Source: Buttiauxella ferragutiae
GTDB lineage: Bacteria > Pseudomonadota > Gammaproteobacteria > Enterobacterales > Enterobacteriaceae
Length of the DNA: 64,000 nucleotides
Assembly (NCBI RefSeq): GCF_001654915.1
Contig: NZ_LXEQ01000044.1
Reading direction: 5' to 3' (one strand)
Shown: piece by piece, positions 8,620 to 17,898 of the stretch
Layout: the number at the start of each line of letters is the position of its first letter
How positions within the stretch are numbered: position 1 is the first letter of the stretch
Translations under genes and position numbers: made by a program
The notes under the pieces: generated by a model
Told to the model about the DNA's origin: nothing
The model's input: the letters and a program-made list of their open reading frames with translations, nothing else
The model's database searches: none

Positions 8620-9810
8620 ATGAAAGACGCAATTAAGCTTGAAACTCAACTGGTCGTCGCCGGACGCGACAAACGTTTTACCCAAGGGGCGGTGAATCCA
8701 GTTATCCAGCGCGCTTCTTCGTTGGTGTTCGATACCGTGAAAGATAAAAAGTTTGCTACGGCCAATCGCGCTAACGGTGAACTGTTTTACGGCCGTCGCG
8801 GAACCTACACGCACTTTGCCTTTCAGCAGGCAATGAGCGAACTGGAAGGTGGCGTGGGCTGCGCGCTTTATCCGTGCGGTGCAGCAGCGGTAACCAATGC
8901 GATTCTGGCATTTGTACAAAGTGGTGACCATATTCTGATGACGGGGGCGGCTTATGAACCAACCCAGGATTTCTGTAATAAGATCCTGAGTAAATTCAAC
9001 GTTGAAACCACATATTACAATCCACTGATTGGCGCTGGCATTGTTGACCTTCTCCGCCCAGAAACTAAGGTGGTGTTCCTGGAGTCGCCGAGTTCAATCA
9101 CTATGGAAGTCCAGGACGTACCGGGGATGGTGAAGGCAATCCGCGCGGTGAATCCGGAGATCGTCATCATGATCGATAATACCTGGGCGGCGGGCGTGTT
9201 GTTTAAAGCACTGGATTTTGGGGTGGATATTTCCATTCAGGCGGGTACTAAGTACACCATTGGCCATTCAGACGGCATGCTGGGTACGGCAGTCTCTAAC
9301 GCCCGTTGCTGGGATCGTCTGCGTGAGAACTCCTATCTGATGGGACAAACGCTGGACGCCGACACGGCTTACAACGGTAGCCGTGGATTACGCACGCTGG
9401 CGGTGCGTCTTAAACAGCATCAGGAGAGCAGTATTCATATCGCCCGTTGGCTGTCGGCAAGACCGGAAGTCGCTCGGGTGAATCATCCTGCATTACCTGA
9501 ATGTCCAGGCCATGAATATTTTCAGCGTGACTTTGCTGGTAGCTCGGGTCTGTTCTCGTTTGTACTGAAAAAGAGACTGACTGACGAACAGATGGCTAAT
9601 TTCCTCGATAACTTCTCATTGTTCCACATGGCCTATTCCTGGGGTGGATTTGAGTCGTTAGTTCTGGCGAATCAGCCGGAGGAGCTGAACAGTATTCGCC
9701 CTGCAGGAAATGTCGATTTTAGCGGAACGCTAATCAGAGTGCATATTGGGCTGGAAGATATTGACGACCTGATTGCCGATCTGGAAGCCGGATTCGCACG
9801 TATCAGTTAA
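8620..9810 (+). CDS. metC: Cystathionine beta-lyase-like PLP enzyme
   Basis: 396 residues, the usual length for MetC. It is a Cys/Met-metabolism PLP enzyme: YGRRGTYTHFAFQQAM (about residues 57-72) contacts the cofactor phosphate, D186 in MIDNTWAAG holds the pyridine nitrogen, and K211 in QAGTKYTIGHSD forms the Schiff base. The YNGSRGLRTLAVRL and YSWGGFESL segments follow. The reaction expected is cleavage of cystathionine to homocysteine, pyruvate and ammonia; related enzymes also act on cystine and other thioethers. It lies 32 bases behind the symporter gene with AGGAG before the ATG, so this is probably an uptake-plus-cleavage operon and may be a second MetC-like copy rather than the housekeeping gene. 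Confidence 0.85.
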   Translation: MKDAIKLETQLVVAGRDKRFTQGAVNPVIQRASSLVFDTVKDKKFATANRANGELFYGRRGTYTHFAFQQAMSELEGGVGCALYPCGAAAVTNAILAFVQSGDHILMTGAAYEPTQDFCNKILSKFNVETTYYNPLIGAGIVDLLRPETKVVFLESPSSITMEVQDVPGMVKAIRAVNPEIVIMIDNTWAAGVLFKALDFGVDISIQAGTKYTIGHSDGMLGTAVSNARCWDRLRENSYLMGQTLDADTAYNGSRGLRTLAVRLKQHQESSIHIARWLSARPEVARVNHPALPECPGHEYFQRDFAGSSGLFSFVLKKRLTDEQMANFLDNFSLFHMAYSWGGFESLVLANQPEELNSIRPAGNVDFSGTLIRVHIGLEDIDDLIADLEAGFARIS

Positions 9811-9825
9811 CCTGTTGTAATCAAG

Positions 9826-9852
9826 GCCGGATGGCGTCGACGCTTATCCGGC
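9826..9852. repeat. REP element (GCCGGAT type)
   Basis: GCCGGAT at the left and ATCCGGC at the right with an imperfect middle, the classic enterobacterial REP/PU form. It lies 16 bases after the beta-lyase stop. Confidence 0.75.
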
Positions 9853-10100
9853 TTAATTAATCTTGCAGGCTTTGCTCAGCCATTCATATCAGCCCCTTAG
9901 GGGGTTCAAATATTCGCCATCAGGCGCTATTAAAATCAAACTTATTCCATCAAGAAAATCCCGGCTCAGCTAGATGAATAATCCGGTGTTGACTCTGGTT
10001 CAGGCCAGAGCAAAACACTTCCCAATAAATACCCTTCAAAGCATCAGCGCTCAGGAAATCAACCATAATTAGTAGGGTTATTCAAAGCCAGGAGACAATC
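9853..10100. other. Intergenic stretch before the oxidoreductase
   Basis: About 250 bases. It contains a small GC hairpin near 9891-9905 (CCCC TTA GGGG), possibly a weak terminator, and a 6-base stem CTCTGG/CCAGAG near 9994-10011. No gene seen. Confidence 0.4.
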
Positions 10101-11486
10101 ATGAAGGAGTTACTAAAGGTCAATATCGACGAGTTCAAAAGCCATTTTCTGGGGGAAGTGATTCTTCCTGACGAGGCAGGCTACGACGAGGTTCGCCAGA
10201 TCTGGAATGCCATGATCGACCGTAAACCTGCACTGATAGCACGCTGCATCTCACCTGAGGATGTCATGCAGGCCATCGAATTTGGACGAACGCAAAATCT
10301 CCTCATTTCAATCCGTGGAGGAGGGCACAACATCGCGGGCAATGCCGTGTGCGACGACGGTTTGATGATCGACCTTTCACTGATGAAGAAAGTGCAAGTG
10401 GATCTCTCCACCAGAAGGGCCAGCGTCGAGCCAGGCTGCACCCTGGGCGACTTTGATGAGGTAGTGCAGGCACATGGCCTTGCCACGCCCCTGGGCATCA
10501 ACTCGACCACAGGTGTGGCCGGCCTGACACTCGGTGGGGGGTTCGGCTGGCTGAGTCGCAAGTACGGTATGACTATAGATAATCTGGTCTCCGCGGAGGT
10601 TATCACCGCAGATGGCAGCCAACTTCATGCCAGCGAAACAGAAAATGCGGATCTCTTTTGGGGGCTGCGGGGCGGGGGTGGCAATTTCGGAGTTGTGACT
10701 CGCTTCGAATTCCAGCTCCATCCCGTTGGGCCGAACGTGCTGAGTGGGCTTATCGTCTTTCCGTTCTCTCAGGCAAAACTTGTTATCTCGCAGTTCGCCC
10801 GGTTCACCGAGACGATGCCGGAAGAGCTCAATGTTTGGATGGTCACGCGTAAGGCGCCTCCACTTCCGTTCTTGCCCGACGACGTTCACGGGAAAGAGAT
10901 GGTCGCGCTGGCGCTGTGCTATGTGGGCGACCCTAAAGAGGGCGAGAAGCTTATCGAGCCGCTACGTGAGTTCGGCACGGTGCTTGGCGAGCATATCGGA
11001 GTACAGCCTTATATCGCCTGGCAGCAGGCATTCGACCCGCTATTGTCGAAGGGGGCGCGCAATTACTGGAAGTCACATAACTTCTCGCAACTCAGTGAGG
11101 GCGTTATCGATGCCATCATCGAATACGCTGCCAGATTGCCATCACCTCAGTGTGAGATTTTCATCGGGACGATTGGAGGCCAGACAGCAAGCGTCGCGCC
11201 CGATGCTATGGCCTACTCAAGCCGGGATGCCAATTACGTGATGAATGTGCACGGTCGCTGGGAGTCAGCCGCCGAGGATGAACACTGCATCGCCTGGGCG
11301 CGCGAATTCTTCGCTAAGTCACAACCGTTTGCCAGCAGCGGTGCGTATATCAATTTCCTCACCCAGGAGGAGAGCGACCGTATCGCTTTTGCTTACGGTG
11401 CAACCTACAACCGACTTGTGGAACTCAAGAATAAGTACGACCCGACGAACCTCTTCCGGATGAATCAGAACATCAAACCGGTATGA
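10101..11486 (+). CDS. FAD-binding oxidoreductase, berberine-bridge-enzyme type
   Basis: 461 residues with a PCMH-type FAD domain and a C-terminal BBE segment. IRGGGHNIAG at about 71-80 carries H76, the usual site of 8-alpha-histidyl-FAD linkage. LGINSTTGVAGLTLGGGFGW follows, and GLRGGGGNFGVVTRFEF closes the FAD domain. The C-terminal NRLVELKNKYDPTNLFRMNQ is the BBE motif. The cysteine that makes a second flavin bond in bicovalent members is not seen in the expected loop, so linkage is probably through histidine only. Such enzymes oxidise alcohols, sugars or aromatic compounds; the substrate is unknown. CAGGAG precedes the ATG. No signal peptide. It stands alone, and a possible attC-like hairpin begins 13 bases after the stop. 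Confidence 0.85.
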   Translation: MKELLKVNIDEFKSHFLGEVILPDEAGYDEVRQIWNAMIDRKPALIARCISPEDVMQAIEFGRTQNLLISIRGGGHNIAGNAVCDDGLMIDLSLMKKVQVDLSTRRASVEPGCTLGDFDEVVQAHGLATPLGINSTTGVAGLTLGGGFGWLSRKYGMTIDNLVSAEVITADGSQLHASETENADLFWGLRGGGGNFGVVTRFEFQLHPVGPNVLSGLIVFPFSQAKLVISQFARFTETMPEELNVWMVTRKAPPLPFLPDDVHGKEMVALALCYVGDPKEGEKLIEPLREFGTVLGEHIGVQPYIAWQQAFDPLLSKGARNYWKSHNFSQLSEGVIDAIIEYAARLPSPQCEIFIGTIGGQTASVAPDAMAYSSRDANYVMNVHGRWESAAEDEHCIAWAREFFAKSQPFASSGAYINFLTQEESDRIAFAYGATYNRLVELKNKYDPTNLFRMNQNIKPV

Positions 11487-11499
11487 GACCAGGTATTGC

Positions 11500-11557
11500 G
11501 CCTAACAACAGTATGTAGCCGAGACGCTACGCACACTGTGAATGTCGGAGGTTAGGC
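11500..11557. repeat. attC-like imperfect hairpin
   Basis: A 58-base element bounded by GCCTAAC and GTTAGGC, which match the integron attC core boxes RYYYAAC and GTTRRRY and are exact complements. Inside, ACAGT pairs with ACTGT and TAGC with GCTA. It begins 13 bases after the oxidoreductase stop, as in gene cassettes. The spacers between outer and inner arms are unequal, so this could also be an ordinary hairpin. There is no T-run, so it is not a typical terminator. Confidence 0.4.
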
Positions 11558-11613
11558 GCAGTCACGATGCAGCTCCTATTGCAATGGGATGGGTATCGAC
11601 TTCATCGGCATAT

Positions 11614-13626
11614 CTATCCATTCCCCGGCGATTTAGTCAGCTCGGTATATTCCTCTGGTTCAAATGCTTGTCGGAACATCGGTATCAATAACTGACTTCC
11701 AAACTCACTTAGATGATTATCATCAGAGTAGAGCGGTTGACCACCCTGGTTACCCCAGCAACGACCACTGTGGCAAAGATAAGGTAGAGGGTCGAGAATT
11801 TTGACCCCACACTGCATCGCGGCCACATCTTGCGCATCCCAAATCACCTTTTGACGTTGCTGATATTCTTTCAGTGAAATAGATATATCGCGGGCGGGGT
11901 TGCCAAACATAAGCGCTCTGGCCATGGTATTAGGAACATCCATTGCCATCTCAGGGATTGGGCGAACTAAAAATACCCTTTGGCTGTTTTCAATGGCACA
12001 CATGGTTTTTATTAATTGCGCTGTAAACTGTTTATTTAAATTTGGGTTTGGTCGATCATTTGGGGTGTCAAAGTATCCCATCGGGATATTAAAAAAAGCA
12101 TCCTTTTCATTTTGCCCAAGGAGAGCAAGAGAACTTCTGTTGGCAATAAAGACCAGTTTGTTTTTGTACTCGTGATTTAGTAATTGAATGGCTTTATCAT
12201 TAAAAGTTTTACAATCATCATTAATATCTTCCCTTCGTTTAAAATCTAATACAGTCGGGCAACTGGCATAATCCATCTCAATAACAGAGCCGGGTGCAAC
12301 ATCAGCAATAACAGATGCCACCATACCTGCATGGCTATCACCTAATACAATAGCTGTTAGTTCACCTTCGCCATAACTACATTTCGGCGACTCACTACCT
12401 TCGCCAGGCGTAAGAAGGCAATCTTGCATACGGGAAGCGTTGTTAAGCTTCGGAGTCATCGCCATTTCAATCGCCGGATTAATACGGTTCTCCAGTTGTT
12501 GATAACGAGCCGCCACAGCCAGTAATACGGCACACATCACGGCCGCTCCTAATACCCAATTTTGCTTACCGGGCGATACCGAAGCGAGTACTTTACGGGC
12601 CGGGTTTTCTACCAGGAGTAAAGAAGCCTTACCCAGTAACACACTCAATATTATTCCCGCCACAATCCAGCCAGGATGGTACTGCTTGCTGGCATAGGTC
12701 AACGCGACCACTAAGGGCCAATGCCAAAGGTAAATAGAGTAAGAACTGGCGCCGATTTGGCGGGCGATGATATTGGATGTAAAAATAGACTGCTGGCGAT
12801 TAGCAATTAAAACTAACATCGCACCCATTACTGGCACCATGGCATAAACACCGGGCCATGGTCGGGAAGAATCAAATAATGTCACCGACAGCGCCATTAA
12901 TATAAAACCGATAAACTCTAACACGCGGGCAAGTTGCTGCGGCATGGAATGTTGGCGAGTTAGCCACCACACCAAACTACCGGCTAACATTTCCCAGGCG
13001 CGCGTGGGTAATAAATAGAATGCGCTCCCGGGTAACCGTGGGCTGGCGTAAAACGAGAGCGCCAGCGACAACACTCCTGCGGCAATCAGCGCAAACTTAA
13101 CTCCACGACGACCAAACCAACGCCAAATTAATATGCAGCCCAATGGCAGCAAAATATAAAATTGCCACTCCAGCGAGAGTGACCAGGTGTGTAGCAACCA
13201 ATTTTCGTGGGAAGCAATATCGAAATAACCCGCTTCACGCCAGAACTTTAGATTGGAGACAAAGGTTAACGCCGTTACAGCATTGGCCGCCAGTACGCGA
13301 TAGTCTGCCGTGGGCAACCATAACCAGCCAATAATGAGCAACACCACGCATAACACTATTAAAGCCGGAATAATCCGTCGGGCTCGCGCCAGATAAAAAG
13401 CCCACAGTGAAAACTTCCCGAGTTCCAGCCCGTTTATGATGATGGCCGTCATCAAGAATCCAGAGATGACAAAAAATACATCAACCCCGACAAAACCGCC
13501 GCCAAATCCAGGTATACCAAAGTGATAAAATACGACTGCTAATACTGACCAGGCTCGCAGCCCATTGACATCATGGCGAAATGCTTTAGGTGTTAGCGAG
13601 GCAGGACGGGACAAATTAATAACCAT
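11614..13626 (-). CDS. OafA-type acyltransferase with C-terminal SGNH domain
   Basis: 670-residue inner-membrane protein. Residues about 15-375 form an acyltransferase-3 domain with some ten membrane helices: FRHDVNGLRAWSVLAVVFYH carries the conserved arginine and histidine (H35), followed by GGGFVGVDVFFVISGFLMT and RARRIIPAL. After residue 380 comes a periplasmic SGNH hydrolase-like domain with VLGDSHAG (about 427-434) and a C-terminal SDDNHLSEFG block carrying the Asp/His pair. Proteins with this fusion add acetyl groups to O-antigen or other surface glycans (OafA, OatA-like). No polysaccharide genes lie nearby, so the acceptor is unknown. It is leftward and apparently monocistronic. Confidence 0.88.
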   Translation of the reverse strand: MVINLSRPASLTPKAFRHDVNGLRAWSVLAVVFYHFGIPGFGGGFVGVDVFFVISGFLMTAIIINGLELGKFSLWAFYLARARRIIPALIVLCVVLLIIGWLWLPTADYRVLAANAVTALTFVSNLKFWREAGYFDIASHENWLLHTWSLSLEWQFYILLPLGCILIWRWFGRRGVKFALIAAGVLSLALSFYASPRLPGSAFYLLPTRAWEMLAGSLVWWLTRQHSMPQQLARVLEFIGFILMALSVTLFDSSRPWPGVYAMVPVMGAMLVLIANRQQSIFTSNIIARQIGASSYSIYLWHWPLVVALTYASKQYHPGWIVAGIILSVLLGKASLLLVENPARKVLASVSPGKQNWVLGAAVMCAVLLAVAARYQQLENRINPAIEMAMTPKLNNASRMQDCLLTPGEGSESPKCSYGEGELTAIVLGDSHAGMVASVIADVAPGSVIEMDYASCPTVLDFKRREDINDDCKTFNDKAIQLLNHEYKNKLVFIANRSSLALLGQNEKDAFFNIPMGYFDTPNDRPNPNLNKQFTAQLIKTMCAIENSQRVFLVRPIPEMAMDVPNTMARALMFGNPARDISISLKEYQQRQKVIWDAQDVAAMQCGVKILDPLPYLCHSGRCWGNQGGQPLYSDDNHLSEFGSQLLIPMFRQAFEPEEYTELTKSPGNG

Positions 13627-13959
13627 AAGTTACCAGATTCCAGTATATCGCGATAATGCAGCCAACCTGCATCGTGACAAATCAATCCCGACAAGCGCAC
13701 AAAATACACTTGGGGTGAATATAATTTCATCTCTGACATAACTACCAGGAAACGTGTACTGAACAACACAAATTTATCCGGGGAATGATTTGTCTGAATG
13801 ATCAAGCAGACAGTTCTTAATCATTCAGTGAAGCATAATACTTTTTCTCCGCTTTTGCTGGCGGATATATTCAGCGAGTAAATAAAACGATGAAATCATC
13901 TATTTCATCAATCAAACCATACGAAAAGTTCTGCTGCGCTATACCATCAGCTTTCCCTT
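13627..13959. other. Intergenic region upstream of the acyltransferase
   Basis: 333 bases separating two leftward genes. It contains the nested inverted repeat at 13783-13826, described separately. A leftward frame at 13593-13805 has no ribosome site or recognisable domain and is left out. Confidence 0.45.
13783..13826. repeat. Nested inverted repeat
   Basis: Outer arms GAATGATT and AATCATTC, inner arms TGTCTG and CAGACA, separated on the right side by six unpaired bases. A third GAATGAT copy lies in the loop at 13796. It is about 160 bases upstream of the acyltransferase start, so it may be a regulatory site or an RNA hairpin. Confidence 0.4.
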
Positions 13960-14658
13960 TTAGAACGGGCTGGCGTGATGGGCTTTGATCAACTCCCCGC
14001 TAATGGGATGAACAAAATGTAGCTCACTGGCGTGCAGCATCAGCCGAGGTGTTTGTTCTGTGCCTGGCAGCAGGCGGCCACCATACAGGTCGCAACCCAA
14101 AATAGGGTGGCCCAATTGCTGGCAGTGGATGCGGAGTTGATGAGTACGCCCGGTTTCTGGGGTGAGTTGTACCCGCGTCAACGGCAGTAACGTCCCGTCT
14201 GCCAGTTCATGATAAAAGCGCTCAACGACCTGATAGAAAGAGCGAGCTGGCTTGCCGTGGATTGCGCAAATTGACATCAGCGGGAACAGCGCCGGGTCTT
14301 TGGCAATCGCTGCGTCTATCAATCCTTCGTTGTGCTCCACATGCCCACACAGCAGCGCACTGTAAACTTTGGTCACTGTGCGCTGGCTGAACTGTTGGCA
14401 AAGGGCGGCATTTATCGCCTTATTGCGGGCAATCACCATCAGCCCGGAAGTTCCGAAATCCAGGCGGTGTACCAGGGTGCAGCCTGCGAATATCTGTACC
14501 AGCCGATGATGCACCGAATCGAGATTTTGCGGATTTTTCCCCGACAGGCTGAGCAGCCCGCTGGGTTTATTGATAATGACCAGGTGATCGTCCTGATAGA
14601 GATTTTCGATCGTGTCATGGCACGGCGGGGCAATAAAGGTATCGATAATCGTAGACAT
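13960..14658 (-). CDS. RluA-like RNA pseudouridine synthase
   Basis: 232 residues of the RluA/RluC/RluD family without an S4 domain. YQDDHLVIINKPSGLLS is the typical N-terminal motif. VHRLDFGTSG contains the catalytic aspartate (D67). TPETGRTHQLRIHCQQLGHPILG is the conserved C-terminal motif. The enzyme isomerises uridine to pseudouridine in rRNA or tRNA. It resembles E. coli RluA in size and motifs but differs over much of its length (FGTSGLMV in place of MATSGVIV), so I read it as a paralogue with an unknown target. It lies 92 bases downstream of cusA on the same strand. Confidence 0.88.
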   Translation of the reverse strand: MSTIIDTFIAPPCHDTIENLYQDDHLVIINKPSGLLSLSGKNPQNLDSVHHRLVQIFAGCTLVHRLDFGTSGLMVIARNKAINAALCQQFSQRTVTKVYSALLCGHVEHNEGLIDAAIAKDPALFPLMSICAIHGKPARSFYQVVERFYHELADGTLLPLTRVQLTPETGRTHQLRIHCQQLGHPILGCDLYGGRLLPGTEQTPRLMLHASELHFVHPISGELIKAHHASPF

Positions 14659-14720
14659 CAGGCTACCCGGATGAAGAGTGGGTGCGGATGATAACCAATT
14701 TTAAACTGACTGGCGAATTT

Positions 14721-14740
14721 GGCTCCCGGAGCCGGGAGCC
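14721..14740. terminator. GC-rich hairpin after cusA
   Basis: Eight-base arms GGCTCCCG / CGGGAGCC with a four-base loop, 11 bases after the cusA stop. There is no clear T-run on either strand, so termination is only possible. Confidence 0.4.
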
Positions 14741-14750
14741 GTTTAGTCAG

Positions 14751-17700
14751 TTAGCTTTTGTGTCGGCGTAGCCAGATTAATTTGTAGGCTGCAGGAATGA
14801 TAAACATCGATAACAACGGTGCGGTAATCATCCCGCCGATCATTGGCGCAGCAATTCGGCTCATCACTTCTGACCCCGCTCCGGTTCCCCACAAAATAGG
14901 TAACAGGCCAGCAATAATCACTGCCACCGTCATCGCTTTTGGCCGGACGCGCAACACCGCGCCGTGGTAAAGCGCATCATCAAGCCCTTCGCTGGTGAAC
15001 GTTTCCGGGCGCGCGAGTTGCGGATTCGCTTCAATAGCCTGGCGCAAGTACATCAGCATCACCACGCCAAACTCCGCGGAAACCCCAGCGAGGGCGATAA
15101 AACCGGTACCGGTAGCGACTGACATATGGAACCCTTGCCAGTACAGGAACCAAATACCGCCCACTAAAGCGAACGGTAGGCTCATCAGAATCAGTAACGC
15201 TTCATCAAAGCGGCGGAAGGCCAGATACAACAACACAAAGATAATCACGAGGGTCATTGGCACCATCAGTTTCAGTTTCTTGTTGGCGTGTTCCAGTAAT
15301 TCAAACTGCCCGGAATACGATACGCTGGTGCCCGGTCTAAGTTTCACCTTTTCATCAATTACCTTTTTCAGATCGTCGACAATCGACACCATGTCACGCC
15401 CACGCGCATCAATGTAAATCCAGTTGGTCGGGCGCGCATTCTCGGTTTTGAGCATCGATGGGCCAGAGAGGACGCTGACGTCGGCCACATCACCGAGCGT
15501 GATTTGCTGCTTCATTGGCGTGAGGATTGGCAATTTTTTCAGCGTTTCCGGGCTATCGCGCAAGCCTTGCGGGTAACGAATGTTGATTGGATAGCGTGCC
15601 ACACCTTCCACCGTTTCACCCACCGTGGCACCGCCGATGGCAGAGGAGATAAACAGCTGAACGTCGCCCACGGTCATACCATAGCGTGAAGCTTTTTCGC
15701 GGTTGATTTTCACATCAATATAGCGCCCACCTTCCAGGCGGTCGGCCAGTGCCGAAGTCACACCAGGAACCGTTCTGGCGACTACTTCAATACGCCGTGC
15801 AGTTTCATCCAGGTCGGTAAGATCGGTGCCGGAGACTTTGATACCGATCGGGCTTTTGATGCCGGTAGACAACATATCAATGCGGTTGCGAATCGGCTGA
15901 ACCCAGAGATTCGCCAGCCCCGGTAAGCGCACCGTGGCATCCAGCTCTTCAATGATTTTGTCGACGGTCATCCCTGGTCGCCACTGATCTTGCGGCTTCA
16001 GTTGAATGGTGGTTTCCACCATTTCCAGCGGGGCGGAATCGGTCGCCGTTTCTGCTTTGCCAGACTTACCAAACACCGAAGCCACTTCCGGCACGGTTTT
16101 AATCAGTTTATCGGTGGTTTGCAGGATTTGCGCTGCCTGGCCAGGAGAGACGCCGGGCAGCGTTGAGGGCATATACAGTAAATCGCCTTCGTTAATTTTC
16201 GGCAGGAATTCACCGCCTACTTTGCTGAGCGGCCATATCACGGTGATTATTGATAACACCGCCACCAGCAGCGTTAATTTTGGCCATTGCAGGACTTTGA
16301 GCAAAAACGGGTGATACATCTTTATCAGCATGCGGTTCAGTGGATTACTGTTTTCCGCAGGGATTTTCCCTCTGATCCAAAAACCCATCAGAATAGGAAT
16401 GACCATAATCGCCAGCAATGCGGAACCGGCCATCGCATAGGTTTTGGTAAAGGCCAGAGGCCCGAATAAACGTCCTTCTTGCCCTTCCAGAGTAAAAATC
16501 GGAATGAACGACAGTGTGATGATCAGCAGGCTGATAAACAGGGCAGGGCCAACTTCAACGGAGGCATCGGTAATCACTTTCCAGCGCGTTTCGTTATCAA
16601 TACTTTTCCCCGCGTGGTTATGCCCCCAGTCCTCAAGCCGTTTATGCGCGTTTTCTATCATCACAATGGCGGCGTCCACCATCGCCCCCACCGCAATCGC
16701 AATGCCGCCCAGCGACATCATGTTGGCGTTCAGCCCCTGGAAGTGCATGATGATAAAGGCAATACACAGCCCGAGCGGGAGCGAAATAATAGCGACCAGC
16801 GCGGAACGCAAGTGCCAGAGGAACAGGGCACAGACCACGGCGACAACAATAAATTCTTCCAGCAATTTATGGCTGAGGTTTTCAATTGAACGGTCAATCA
16901 ACTGGCTACGGTCATATGTCGTCACCACTTCTACGCCTTCCGGCAGGCTTTTTTTCAGCACCTCAAGTTTGTCTTTAACCGCGGCAATAACATCGCGCGC
17001 ATTCTTTCCGGAGCGCAACAGCACCACGCCTCCGGCAACTTCTCCCTGACCATTAAGCTCGGCAATGCCACGGCGCATTTCTGGCCCAATCTGCACGCGC
17101 GCCACATCCCTTAAATAAACCGGCACGCCGTTTTCGGCGGTTTTCAGCACGATATTATTGAAGTCATCAATATTTTGCAGATAACCACTGGCACGAACCA
17201 TGTACTCCGCTTCGGACATCTCAACGGACGAACCGCCGGCTTCCTGATTAGAAGAGCCAAGCGCATTTTTCACCTCGCCCAGCGTCACGCCATATTGCGC
17301 CAGTTTCATTGGGTTGATCTGGATTTGGTACTGCTTAACCACGCCGCCCACCGAGGCCACTTCCGCGACATTAGGAATGGTTTTTAACTCATATTTCAGG
17401 AACCAGTCCTGAAGTGAACGTAATTCGGCGAGATCATGTTTACCGCTGCGGTCGACCAGCGCGTACTCAAACACCCAGCCCACGCCGGTCGCGTCAGGGC
17501 CAATCTCGGTGTTAACGCCCGCAGGCAACTTAGCCTGCACCTGGTTGAGGTACTCCATGACCCGCGAACGCGCCCAGTACAGATCGGTGCCATCTTCGAA
17601 AATCACGTAGACGTATGAGTCACCAAACTGCGAGAAACCGCGCACCGTTTTGGCGCCAGGCACTGAAAGCATGGTGGTCGTCAGTGGGTAAGTCACCTGG

Positions 17701-17888
17701 TTTTCAACAATCTCAGGCGCCTGGCCTGGGTAGCTGGTCTTAATAATCACCTGAACATCCGAGAGGTCAGGTAAGGCGTCTACCGGCGTGTTGATAATGG
17801 TCCAGGTTCCCCAAATGCTCAGGAACAAGGCCGCCATCATTATCAGAAAGCGGTTAGCCACAGAGCGCCTGATAATCCATTCAATCAT
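14751..17888 (-). CDS. cusA: CusA-type Cu(I)/Ag(I) efflux RND pump
   Basis: 1045 residues, nearly the length of E. coli CusA (1047). It is the inner-membrane proton-driven pump of the CusCBA tripartite exporter. The N-terminus is MIEWIIRRSVANRFLIMMAA, followed by the first periplasmic loop with VDALPDLSDVQVIIKT. The three methionines that bind Cu(I)/Ag(I) in E. coli are all in place: LLYMPSTLPG, PLEMVETTIQL and RNRIDMLSTGIKSP. The membrane part carries GAMVDAAIVMIENAHKRLE, with the proton-relay acidic residues of heavy-metal RND pumps. The ATG at 17888 follows AAGGAG; the longer frame upstream lies in the cusB 3' end. Last gene of the leftward cusCFBA operon. Confidence 0.95.
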   Translation of the reverse strand: MIEWIIRRSVANRFLIMMAALFLSIWGTWTIINTPVDALPDLSDVQVIIKTSYPGQAPEIVENQVTYPLTTTMLSVPGAKTVRGFSQFGDSYVYVIFEDGTDLYWARSRVMEYLNQVQAKLPAGVNTEIGPDATGVGWVFEYALVDRSGKHDLAELRSLQDWFLKYELKTIPNVAEVASVGGVVKQYQIQINPMKLAQYGVTLGEVKNALGSSNQEAGGSSVEMSEAEYMVRASGYLQNIDDFNNIVLKTAENGVPVYLRDVARVQIGPEMRRGIAELNGQGEVAGGVVLLRSGKNARDVIAAVKDKLEVLKKSLPEGVEVVTTYDRSQLIDRSIENLSHKLLEEFIVVAVVCALFLWHLRSALVAIISLPLGLCIAFIIMHFQGLNANMMSLGGIAIAVGAMVDAAIVMIENAHKRLEDWGHNHAGKSIDNETRWKVITDASVEVGPALFISLLIITLSFIPIFTLEGQEGRLFGPLAFTKTYAMAGSALLAIMVIPILMGFWIRGKIPAENSNPLNRMLIKMYHPFLLKVLQWPKLTLLVAVLSIITVIWPLSKVGGEFLPKINEGDLLYMPSTLPGVSPGQAAQILQTTDKLIKTVPEVASVFGKSGKAETATDSAPLEMVETTIQLKPQDQWRPGMTVDKIIEELDATVRLPGLANLWVQPIRNRIDMLSTGIKSPIGIKVSGTDLTDLDETARRIEVVARTVPGVTSALADRLEGGRYIDVKINREKASRYGMTVGDVQLFISSAIGGATVGETVEGVARYPINIRYPQGLRDSPETLKKLPILTPMKQQITLGDVADVSVLSGPSMLKTENARPTNWIYIDARGRDMVSIVDDLKKVIDEKVKLRPGTSVSYSGQFELLEHANKKLKLMVPMTLVIIFVLLYLAFRRFDEALLILMSLPFALVGGIWFLYWQGFHMSVATGTGFIALAGVSAEFGVVMLMYLRQAIEANPQLARPETFTSEGLDDALYHGAVLRVRPKAMTVAVIIAGLLPILWGTGAGSEVMSRIAAPMIGGMITAPLLSMFIIPAAYKLIWLRRHKS

Positions 17889-17898
17889 CTTCGTCTCC

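Noticed and set aside
9887..9905. CAGCCCCTTAGG resembling the end of Vibrio attC repeats
   Set aside because: Only about 12 bases match, and no GTTRRRY box follows at the right place; probably chance or a weak hairpin.
13593..13805. 70-residue leftward frame before the acyltransferase
   Set aside because: Overlaps the acyltransferase start and the nested repeat, with no ribosome site or domain.
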